From: WRMR01 sp031548645 | Lineage (GTDB): Bacteria; Planctomycetota; Planctomycetia; Pirellulales; Thermoguttaceae | Assembly: GCA_031548645.1 (NCBI GenBank) | Contig: JAVBQX010000180.1 | Coordinates: 1 to 8,386 of the forward strand | Reading direction: 5' to 3' | DNA: 8,386 bases | In this document: piece by piece, positions 1-4,997 of the stretch | How the letters are laid out: each line of letters opens with the position of its first letter | How positions within the stretch are numbered: position 1 is the first letter of the stretch | Position numbers and translations under genes: made by a program | Notes under the pieces: generated by a model | Told to the model about the DNA's origin: nothing | Seen by the model: the letters and a program-made list of their open reading frames with translations, nothing else | Database searches by the model: none

Positions 1-1
1 C

Positions 2-73
2 GACATTCCCGCCAAACCGGCCCACAACAAAATCAAAGTCCGCGCCCTCAAAGGTCTCAAGGACATGGCCTGA
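2..73 (+). CDS. 3' end of an unidentified protein-coding gene (partial)
   Basis: The window opens inside a reading frame that gives 23 residues (DIPAKPAHNKIKVRALKGLK, then DMA) before a TGA stop at 71-73. All three plus frames are open over this short stretch. This one is preferred because most of its third codon positions are G or C, as in the neighbouring genes, and because a terminator-like hairpin follows 26 bases after the stop. The tail is basic and carries no family signature I recognise. It may be a chromosomal gene flanking the phage region, since it runs opposite to the phage genes and is separated from them by the hairpin, but that is inference. The start lies outside the window. 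Confidence 0.55.
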   Translation, partial: DIPAKPAHNKIKVRALKGLKDMA

Positions 74-99
74 ACCAAGTGAAAAGTGAATAACGACAT

Positions 100-148
100 G
101 CTCCCGGCGAGAATCAAAAAAATAGGATTCATGCCGGGAGCCTGTTTT
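100..148 (+). terminator. Intrinsic terminator-like hairpin between the left-edge gene and the phage region
   Basis: GCTCCCGGC at 100-108 pairs with GCCGGGAGC at 133-141. The stem continues with a G-T pair (109/132), one mismatch (110/131) and GAATC/GATTC (111-115/126-130), closing a 10-base A-rich loop. CTG and then TTTT (145-148) follow, a short U-tract in the plus direction. A further arm, AAGTGAAT (84-91) against ATTCACTT (152-159), encloses the whole structure, so the inverted repeat spans 84-159. It lies between the plus-strand stop at 73 and the minus-strand stop at 162, so it may insulate both directions. The minus direction has no U-tract after the stem. Confidence 0.7.
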
Positions 149-161
149 ACGATTCACTTCC

Positions 162-362
162 TCACGTTGTCCCGTCGGGTGAAATCTTGACGTTTTTGAT
201 GCCGATGCCATGCTTGACCGCATTCTTCGAGGCAAGGTATTTGTCAGCCGCGATTTGATCCTGCAGCGAATGCTGTTCAATACTGCCCGAGTCACCCTGG
301 GCACGTTTCGGACCGGAAGCGTTTTCACGAATCGCTTCTTCGAGATTGAAATATTTTTCCAT
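162..362 (-). CDS. Small phage-associated protein, 66 aa, function unknown
   Basis: A complete 66-residue reading frame starts at ATG 362-360 after an A-rich leader with only a weak purine stretch (GAAAAGAAAAA) as ribosome site. The first half is polar and probably flexible (E, N, G, K, S). The middle segment, residues about 29-50 (core motif EQHSLQDQIAADKYLASKNA), should form a helix, and a short GIGIKNVKISPDGTT tail follows. From memory, small proteins with a DQIAADKYL-type helix occur beside phage head genes in planctomycete-like prophages, where their place resembles lambda gpW between terminase and portal. I cannot confirm that here, and this gene lies at the far end of the fibre cassette rather than next to the terminase. 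A possible promoter sits at 396-426 and it is 127 bp from the fibre gene, so it may be transcribed separately. Confidence 0.6.
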   Translation of the reverse strand: MEKYFNLEEAIRENASGPKRAQGDSGSIEQHSLQDQIAADKYLASKNAVKHGIGIKNVKISPDGTT

Positions 363-395
363 TTTTTTCTTTTCAGTTGACGAGCGATGATGACG

Positions 396-426
396 ATTCT
401 AAAATGATGGTATTGCTCTATGACAA
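396..426 (-). promoter_or_regulatory. Possible promoter for the 66-aa gene
   Basis: Reading the minus strand, TTGTCA (426-421, five of six to the -35 consensus) is followed after 19 bases by TAGAAT (401-396, five of six to the -10 consensus). The spacer is longer than the usual 17, which weakens the call. A start near 389 would give a leader of about 27 bases before the ATG at 362. It lies just downstream of the stem-loop at 439-475, which would fit separate transcription from the fibre operon. Confidence 0.3.
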
Positions 427-438
427 TGAGTTTGCTTG

Positions 439-475
439 ATCGCGGCGAGTTGCATTCCTTGCATCAACCCGCGAT
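439..475. other. Stem-loop downstream of the fibre operon
   Basis: ATCGCGG (439-445) pairs perfectly with CCGCGAT (469-475). After a three-base bulge the stem continues as GTTG (449-452) against CAAC (465-468), closing a 12-base loop. It begins 15 bases past the stop of the 329-aa fibre gene in the direction of that operon. No T-run follows on the minus strand, so it is not a classic intrinsic terminator. It could be an mRNA 3'-end stabiliser or a Rho-assisted end. Confidence 0.4.
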
Positions 476-489
476 GCGAAGAACGGGGA

Positions 490-1479
490 TCAACTCCGTA
501 CCTTGACGATGAACTCCGTACCGTTCGTCGGCGGCAAGGCAAAGAGCAGGTTGATCACGTTGGCCGATGCGATTTCCCATTGCACGAAAATGCGTTCCGG
601 TCCGCTGACGCCGATCCGAAAGACGTCGGCGATGACTTCCTCACTGCCGAGCGCATGTGTCACGGCAAAAGTCGTTTGACTGCCGTCACCGCTGAAGGTG
701 CCGCGATAACCGCCGGAACCGGATCGCGTATCAACGTATTGTTTCGTCGCCACGTCACTGTTGGCGACCGGCATGCCCGAATGCAAACGCCCGCTCGCGT
801 CGAACATGGCGATGCGGTCCGCCGTCGGCGTCGCGGTCGATTCATGGGCCGTCGTCGCGCTGGTATGACCGAACACCGCCGCGCCGGTCGGGATTTCATT
901 CGCGGAGTCGGCGACCACCGCCTGCGTCGGCAGTTGGGCGATGGGCACCTTGACGGAAGCGTCGAGTGTCGCAACACCGTTGGCTGCCCCTTTTTCCGTG
1001 ACGGCAATCGCACCGACGTCCGTCGCGACGAGGACCACCGTACCCGTTTTGCCGTTGACCGAGGCAACTGCACTGGTCGGCGTCAGGAGCTCCTGCCAGT
1101 TGGCCAGCGTCGTCGCCGGTTCACGCAGCAGGATGAAACTCTTGCTGACGTCGGTGCGAACGGCCACGTCGCCCGTTTGGGCCGTGAGTGCCAGCATCGC
1201 CGTTTCGCTGGCGACCACGAAGGTGTTGTTGGTCGTGATCGCAGGCAAAATGGAAGCGTTCACTTTGCCGTCCGGACCAACGACCGGCACGTTGCCGATG
1301 GCCGTACCGGTATCGCAGATTGCCGCCGTACCGAGTCCGACGAGCTGGGTGACCGTATGCGTATGCACCGTGTCCGCCTTCGACGTCAGGCCGGTATCGA
1401 CGTAATGTTTTGTGGCGGCGTGGAGATTTTCCTGCGGATTGCGCGGGAGTTTGAGATCGGATTCAAAAAGAATCGCCAT
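490..1479 (-). CDS. Phage tail fibre protein with collar-like repeats, 329 aa
   Basis: Probable structural tail fibre. Residues 1-28 form an anchor motif (FESDLKLPRNPQENLHAATK, then HYVD) shared with the neighbouring 524-aa protein. Typical tail-fibre signatures follow: an HTH metal-binding-type motif at 39-41, a TGDVAVRTD segment near 102-110, SVNGKTGTVVLVATDVGA at 140-157, and an ANGVATLDASVKVPIAQLP stretch at 166-184. A second ATKQYVD sits at 244-250. The C-terminal domain (about 258-329) contains THALG (274-278) and FVQWE (298-302) and matches the C-terminus of the 125-aa protein encoded at 3084-3461. The ATG lies 15 bases after the stop of the 524-aa gene with a weak purine-rich leader (AGAAAG), so it is probably cotranscribed and perhaps translationally coupled. 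There is no signal peptide or membrane segment, as expected for a virion protein. The receptor is unknown. Confidence 0.85.
   Translation of the reverse strand: MAILFESDLKLPRNPQENLHAATKHYVDTGLTSKADTVHTHTVTQLVGLGTAAICDTGTAIGNVPVVGPDGKVNASILPAITTNNTFVVASETAMLALTAQTGDVAVRTDVSKSFILLREPATTLANWQELLTPTSAVASVNGKTGTVVLVATDVGAIAVTEKGAANGVATLDASVKVPIAQLPTQAVVADSANEIPTGAAVFGHTSATTAHESTATPTADRIAMFDASGRLHSGMPVANSDVATKQYVDTRSGSGGYRGTFSGDGSQTTFAVTHALGSEEVIADVFRIGVSGPERIFVQWEIASANVINLLFALPPTNGTEFIVKVRS
1454..1468. repeat. DNA repeat copy 1, fibre anchor (15 bp identical to 3044-3058)
   Basis: AGATCGGATTCAAAA occurs here and again at 3044-3058. Both copies encode (antisense) the FESDL part of the shared anchor in the 329-aa and 524-aa fibre genes. 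Identity at DNA level beyond what the protein motif demands suggests recent duplication or recombination of the 5' ends. Confidence 0.7.
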
Positions 1480-1494
1480 AAATGCTTTCTAAAA

Positions 1495-3069
1495 TTAAGG
1501 ATTGGAGGGTTTCGCCAGCATGTAAAGCCGGTTTTCGTTGCTTGGGTTGTAGTTTGGCATTTGGATCATGTCATATTCGCTCGAAAAATACTGCAAACGA
1601 AAGACGCCCACGCAGGTGCCGCGAATGATGGAGGACACGTTGAGCCGCACGAATTTTCCGCGTCGCGGCGTCGCGACCGTGAACTTGCGGTCAATAAGCG
1701 CGATGTTGCCCGTCTGCCGGTCGATGACCGTCCAGTTCGTGCCGTCGTCCGAAACCTCCACCGTCCAGTCCTGCGGTGTGTTGTCCTGCGTATTGCTCGT
1801 CTTGAGATCGTAGGCATTGATCAGGATGGATCGCGGCAGCTCGACCTGAATCCAGCCGCTTTTGACGGTCGACGCAGTCGCCCAATAAACCGTGCCGTTG
1901 CCGTCAAAAGGTTTCCAGCGGGAATTCGTTGCGTTGGCCTCCGAACTGGCGGTGACGGGATAGGTTCCGGGAACGGTACTGCTGTTGAGCACGGGCACGA
2001 CCTCGCCGTTCTCGAAGTGACGCACGCCCTTTTTATCCGCGAGGTCGGGATAATCGGCGACCTCATGCGTATTCATGTTGCAAGCCAGCCAGGTGCGCCC
2101 GAACTCGTCGAGATAGGTTTCCTCCGTCTGGCCAAGTAGCACACGGTCGCCGATCTGTAGGTGATCCGACGGCAGTCCCGATTTCATCTTCACGAAAAAG
2201 GGGCAGCCGTTGGCGTCGTCGGCTTTTTTCGGCAGAGCGTATTGCGTGATGCTGTCGTGCAGTTCCAATTCGCTGATCGACATATAACCCGTTCCGGTCG
2301 ACTTGCTGAAAGCCCAGCGAAAATACAAAGCGGCTCCCTCATAAGGCGTCGGCAGTTCGAACACCTGACGGACGGCACCGCGAGCCGATGCGTCCCAGGT
2401 CACGTTCTTTCGGTTGTCGATGGTCTGCCATGTACTGCCGTTGAGCGAGGCTTGCAACACCCATTCCGTCGGATAGCTGATGCTGCTCGAATACTGAGAA
2501 ACAATCGAATAGCCCGTGATCCGACCCAACGGCGCGGGCACTTTTCGGGTGATCATGTTCGATTGGCTCAAAGTTGGGCCCGGCAGGCCCTGCCAGTTGT
2601 TGCCGTAGCTGCCGTCGAACATGTAATACGCGCTGGCGATATTGCCGACCGACAGGGTGATTTCATTACCCGCCGGGAGCGACTGCGACTGCATGAACGG
2701 CAACAGGTTTTTGTAATACGGCGCGACGGATTTCATGGCGACGATTTCGGGATAATCCGGGCCGTGAAACGGCAGGCCGTGGCAGGCCCACCATTCGTCG
2801 CCGTTGCGGACTTCCTTTTCCGCCATGAATGGCCGGTAGAGTTGGGCCGTCATGGGAAAACCGTCGCCTTCGGCGGGCGGAGGTTCGCCGCTGACTTCGA
2901 CGAACTGGATATGCTCGCTGTCGGGCGCACGCCGCAAGGCGTAGATTTTCCCGTCGTCGGGCGGCAGAATGCTTTCGGAATTCGCGTCCACGTACTGTTT
3001 CGTCGCCGCCTGAAGCGGTTCGACCGGGTCGCGCGGCAGTTCCAGATCGGATTCAAAAGCGATGGCCAT
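1495..3069 (-). CDS. Phage tail/receptor-binding protein with two discoidin-like (F5/8C) modules, 524 aa
   Basis: Residues 1-28 (FESDLELPRDPVEPLQAATK, then QYVD) repeat the anchor of the 329-aa fibre, so both probably dock at the same tail position. The rest consists of two tandem units offset by about 234 residues. Each has a linker with W-x-A-C, then nine residues on a DYP(E/D) motif (W93/A95/C96/D105 and W327/A329/C330/D339), followed by a discoidin-like beta-sandwich (about 138-272 and 362-497). Module signs are PTEWVLQASLNGSTWQTID (199-217) and PQDWTVEVSDDGTNWTVID (432-450), the usual 'W-x-(L/V)-(Q/E)-x-S-x-(N/D)-G-(S/T)-x-W' strand pair. F5/8C domains commonly bind glycans or lipids, so a surface-sugar adhesin role is inferred. 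The ATG is supported by AGGAA (3082-3078 on the minus strand), eight bases upstream, and lies 14 bases after the 125-aa gene's stop. Confidence 0.8.
   Translation of the reverse strand: MAIAFESDLELPRDPVEPLQAATKQYVDANSESILPPDDGKIYALRRAPDSEHIQFVEVSGEPPPAEGDGFPMTAQLYRPFMAEKEVRNGDEWWACHGLPFHGPDYPEIVAMKSVAPYYKNLLPFMQSQSLPAGNEITLSVGNIASAYYMFDGSYGNNWQGLPGPTLSQSNMITRKVPAPLGRITGYSIVSQYSSSISYPTEWVLQASLNGSTWQTIDNRKNVTWDASARGAVRQVFELPTPYEGAALYFRWAFSKSTGTGYMSISELELHDSITQYALPKKADDANGCPFFVKMKSGLPSDHLQIGDRVLLGQTEETYLDEFGRTWLACNMNTHEVADYPDLADKKGVRHFENGEVVPVLNSSTVPGTYPVTASSEANATNSRWKPFDGNGTVYWATASTVKSGWIQVELPRSILINAYDLKTSNTQDNTPQDWTVEVSDDGTNWTVIDRQTGNIALIDRKFTVATPRRGKFVRLNVSSIIRGTCVGVFRLQYFSSEYDMIQMPNYNPSNENRLYMLAKPSNP
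3044..3058. repeat. DNA repeat copy 2, fibre anchor (15 bp identical to 1454-1468)
   Basis: Second copy of AGATCGGATTCAAAA, in the 5' end of the 524-aa gene. A further 12-bp identity, TGTTTCGTCGCC, joins 2996-3007 (anchor ATKQYVD of this gene) with 740-751 (internal ATKQYVD of the 329-aa gene). Confidence 0.7.
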
Positions 3070-3083
3070 TTCAAAAATTCCTG

Positions 3084-3461
3084 TTATTGAATGAGAATGT
3101 GGATCGTGCGCCCGGCCTCAAGCCGGACGTCCGGCAGGATACGGATCGCATCGTTCGAAACCGGCTCCCAGTGGACGAAAAGAATTTGCCGCGATACGTT
3201 CGTCACATCGTAAAGTGAAACCTGCAACGAACTTGTCCCGAGCGAATGCGTGATCGTGTAGGCGTCGGATACGCCGTCGGTCGTGAAGGTCGTCTCGAAA
3301 CGCCTGCGGTGGACGGAAAGATCATTGACATGGTCGCTGATGTTCCGGCGGATCGTCGTGATCGTCGGGCTGCGGATGTCGCCGGTCACTTCCAGCGTTT
3401 GGCAGTCGACCTCCACCGTATCCGGCGGAGGCGGTTGATAAGGTGGGTTGATTGCGCTCAT
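3084..3461 (-). CDS. Small tail-fibre-tip-like protein, 125 aa
   Basis: First gene of the fibre operon. The N-terminus is proline-rich (NPPYQPPPPDTVEVDC, residues 5-20). Next comes a short predicted helical/linker segment (about 36-53), then a C-terminal domain at 55-125 with THSLG (71-75) and FVHWE (95-99). That domain aligns with residues 258-329 of the 329-aa fibre (THALG, FVQWE) and resembles the 'DGs-ttFtvtHnLGt...V.v' beta domain common at the ends of phage fibres. It lacks the FESDL...ATKxYVD anchor of its two neighbours, so it may be a separate tip, chaperone-like or tail-surface subunit. The start is ATG 3461-3459. An in-frame TAA directly precedes it, so no longer form is possible. 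A strong SD (AAGGAGG) lies 11 bases upstream, farther than usual because an ATG-TAA pair sits between. Confidence 0.7.
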   Translation of the reverse strand: MSAINPPYQPPPPDTVEVDCQTLEVTGDIRSPTITTIRRNISDHVNDLSVHRRRFETTFTTDGVSDAYTITHSLGTSSLQVSLYDVTNVSRQILFVHWEPVSNDAIRILPDVRLEAGRTIHILIQ

Positions 3462-3479
3462 TTACATGTTGTCCTCCTT
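3459..3479 (-). promoter_or_regulatory. Strong SD with an AUG-UAA start-stop element before the fibre operon
   Basis: The minus strand reads AAGGAGG (3479-3473), five bases, ATG (3467-3465), TAA (3464-3462), then the true ATG (3461-3459). The first AUG has the better SD distance (5 bases, against 11) and is followed at once by a stop. Ribosomes loading there would terminate after one codon and could restart on the abutting AUG. This arrangement could damp or regulate translation of the 125-aa gene and, through close spacing, the whole fibre cassette. Function is inferred; the layout is directly visible. Confidence 0.6.
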
Positions 3480-3700
3480 CGTAAAAATGTTGTTGAAAAA
3501 CCGGTACGTCGGTGTTTGCTTCTACTCTTTTAGGACAGCTCAGGCTCATTGTGTGCCGGTGAAAATCCTGAAAATGAAAATTTTCACAAAGAAATATTTC
3601 CGCCGCGACGTCCCTCCCATTGATCTATTCTTTTCGGCGGGTGAAAACCTGCACTTTTTAAAAAAGCTCATGGTTTCATTGTTCCCTTCTATATGCTATA

Positions 3701-3728
3701 TTGAAATTTTCCTGAAAAGAGTGATAGT
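3701..3728 (+). promoter_or_regulatory. Possible promoter for the serine hydrolase
   Basis: TTGAAA (3701-3706, five of six to the -35 consensus) is followed after 16 bases by GATAGT (3723-3728, four of six to the -10 consensus). A start near 3735 would give a leader of about 120 bases containing the two palindromes at 3801-3838. Many AT-rich hexamers occur here, so chance matches are likely. Confidence 0.3.
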
Positions 3729-3800
3729 GAATTTCTCGAATTATTCAGGAAATATGAAAAACATGAATATTTCTGTCGGGAAACAGGTGTGGCGATGACA

Positions 3801-3838
3801 GAATGTGACATTCCGTGATGCTTTGGATTGATCATCAA
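3801..3838 (+). promoter_or_regulatory. Two odd-centred palindromes upstream of the hydrolase: candidate operators
   Basis: GAATGT-G-ACATTC (3801-3813) and TTGAT-C-ATCAA (3828-3838) are both perfect dyads with a single central base. Their centres are 26 bases apart, and the first base of the start codon is 19 bases after the second dyad. Such dyads suit dimeric repressors. If the promoter at 3701-3728 is right, they lie in the transcribed leader. No cognate regulator can be assigned. Confidence 0.35.
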
Positions 3839-3856
3839 GATGGACAAGGTTTTACA

Positions 3857-4978
3857 ATGGCAAAATATTTTTGGGCGTTATTTGTTGTTGCATTGGGTAG
3901 CGTGGCCTGCTTGGCGCAGAATTTTCCTGTTCGCGAAGCATTGGAACCGTATGTCAAAAACGGCGATTTGCCCGGTATTGTCACGGTGATTGCGACAAAA
4001 GACAGCGTTTTGCAAATCGACGCGATCGGTGAGTGCAACCTCGAAAACAAGACGCCGATGTCGGAAAACACGCTTTTCTGGATCGCGTCGCAGTCGAAAC
4101 CAATCACGGCGGTTGCCGTCATGATGCTTGTCGATGAAGGGAAGCTCTCGCTGACGGAACCGGTCACGACGTATCTCCCGGAACTTGCCGGACTCAAAGT
4201 CATCGCCGAACAGAACGAAAAGCATACGCTGCTTGTTTCGGTGACAACGCCGATCACGCTCGAACATCTTTTAAGCCATACCAGCGGCATGGTCTGGGTG
4301 CCGCCGCTCCAGCAGAAATTCGGGATCGACGTTCTCCCGCTTTCACAATCGCTGACGACATGCCTCATGACGCCGCTGAAATCGCAACCGGGCACGGAAT
4401 ACAGCTACTCGAACATGGGGGTCAATGTCGCCGCGACCGTGGTGGAACGCGTTTCCGGGATGCCGTTTGAAACATTTCTCGAAAAACGGTTGTTTGAACC
4501 GCTCGGCATGAAGGAAACCACGTTTTGGCCGACTTCCGAACAACTCGAACGCCTGGCCCTCGTTTATCGTTTGGACAAGGAAGCGGGAAAATTGGTTTCG
4601 ACGCCGATCAGTCAATTGACTTATCCGCTCGACAACCGTGACATTCGATTCCCCGAGGCGGCGGGCGGTCTTTTTTCGACGCCGAAAGAATTGGTGCGAT
4701 TTTACCAGATGTTGCAGGGCAACGGCATTTATGACGGCAAGCGGATTCTTTCGGAAGAGGCTGTTCGCGAAATTCAGAAGGAACACCCTGCCGGACTCAA
4801 CACGCATTATGGTTTGTGCGTTTCAACCGGCGGTGGCGTTTACGGTCATGGCGGGGCATGCGGCACCGACAGTAAAGTCAACACGAACAACGGTCGTGTG
4901 CTGCTCTATTTCATTCAAGAGGAAGGACTCCCCAAGGCCGGAGAAGCGAGAGACGCATTTTTCCGGCTTGTCCAGTGA
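3857..4978 (+). CDS. Secreted serine hydrolase, beta-lactamase/class C penicillin-binding fold, 373 aa
   Basis: This has the fold of class C beta-lactamases, DD-peptidases and EstB-type esterases. The motifs are in order: S78-Q-S-K81 (nucleophile serine and general base, in FWIASQSKPITA), Y184-S-N186 (in EYSYSNMGVN), and H331-G-G333 in place of the KTG box. Family landmarks LEHLLSHTSGM (135-145) and GGLFSTPKELVRF (270-282) are present, and length is normal. Residues 1-20 form a Sec signal peptide with probable cleavage after A20. C18 follows S-V-A, so a lipoprotein is a weaker alternative. The start at 3857 is chosen over upstream ATGs (3815, 3818) because AAGG lies seven bases before it and the signal peptide begins there. 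Substrate is unknown; family membership alone does not show antibiotic resistance. It faces the phage genes and converges with terL 19 bases from its stop, so it may be cargo (a moron). Sampled coding GC (about 50-57%) is only a little below the phage genes, so recent foreign origin is not obvious. Confidence 0.88.
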   Translation: MAKYFWALFVVALGSVACLAQNFPVREALEPYVKNGDLPGIVTVIATKDSVLQIDAIGECNLENKTPMSENTLFWIASQSKPITAVAVMMLVDEGKLSLTEPVTTYLPELAGLKVIAEQNEKHTLLVSVTTPITLEHLLSHTSGMVWVPPLQQKFGIDVLPLSQSLTTCLMTPLKSQPGTEYSYSNMGVNVAATVVERVSGMPFETFLEKRLFEPLGMKETTFWPTSEQLERLALVYRLDKEAGKLVSTPISQLTYPLDNRDIRFPEAAGGLFSTPKELVRFYQMLQGNGIYDGKRILSEEAVREIQKEHPAGLNTHYGLCVSTGGGVYGHGGACGTDSKVNTNNGRVLLYFIQEEGLPKAGEARDAFFRLVQ

Positions 4979-4997
4979 TACGTATTTGTTCAAATAT

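Larger units (their letters stand above)
3468..3856. promoter_or_regulatory. 389-bp AT-rich divergent control region with several palindromes
   Basis: This is the only gene-free stretch over 300 bases. It separates the divergent starts of the minus-strand fibre operon (3461) and the plus-strand hydrolase (3857). By count, 3661-3780 is 31% GC, against 65% in a fibre-gene sample (1021-1080). It holds perfect palindromes TGAAAATTTTCA (3575-3586) and GAAATATTTC (3591-3600), tandem TGAAAAT copies (3560-3566, 3569-3575) beside them, and a repeated GTGAAAA-CCTG-like motif (3559-3570 and 3641-3651). Near the hydrolase it has GAATGT-G-ACATTC (3801-3813) and TTGAT-C-ATCAA (3828-3838). The open plus-strand frame through 3448-3798 is AT-driven and has no recognisable protein character, so I do not call a gene here. 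Confidence 0.55.

Noticed and set aside
436..2139. Long plus-strand open frame of 567 codons
   Set aside because: It runs antisense through two fibre genes with clear phage motifs. Its product is rich in R, H, D and G with no recognisable domain, as expected for a mirror frame of GC-rich coding DNA.
1495..3069. Diversity-generating retroelement target in the fibre gene
   Set aside because: No reverse transcriptase, no template repeat and no C-type lectin-like variable 3' end are seen in the window.
2161..3090. Plus-strand open frame of 309 codons
   Set aside because: Antisense to the 524-aa fibre gene. Arginine-rich, no motif and no convincing ribosome site.
3322..3549. Minus-strand frame of 75 codons that might extend the 125-aa gene by frameshift
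   Set aside because: The 125-aa frame has its own strong SD, with an in-frame stop directly before its ATG, and its N-terminus is proline-rich but coherent. No slippery sequence is visible.
3448..3798. Plus-strand open frame of 116 codons in the AT-rich spacer
   Set aside because: It starts inside the 125-aa gene. Its composition reflects low GC, and it has no SD and no recognisable protein pattern.
3857..4978. Calling the hydrolase an AmpC antibiotic-resistance gene
   Set aside because: The third motif is HGG rather than the KTG of true class C beta-lactamases. The family includes esterases and peptidases, so resistance cannot be claimed.
4979..4997. TATTTG-TT-CAAATA inverted repeat (4983-4996) between hydrolase and terL as a terminator
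   Set aside because: The stem is six weak A/T-rich pairs around a two-base gap with no U-tract, so it is unlikely to terminate transcription.
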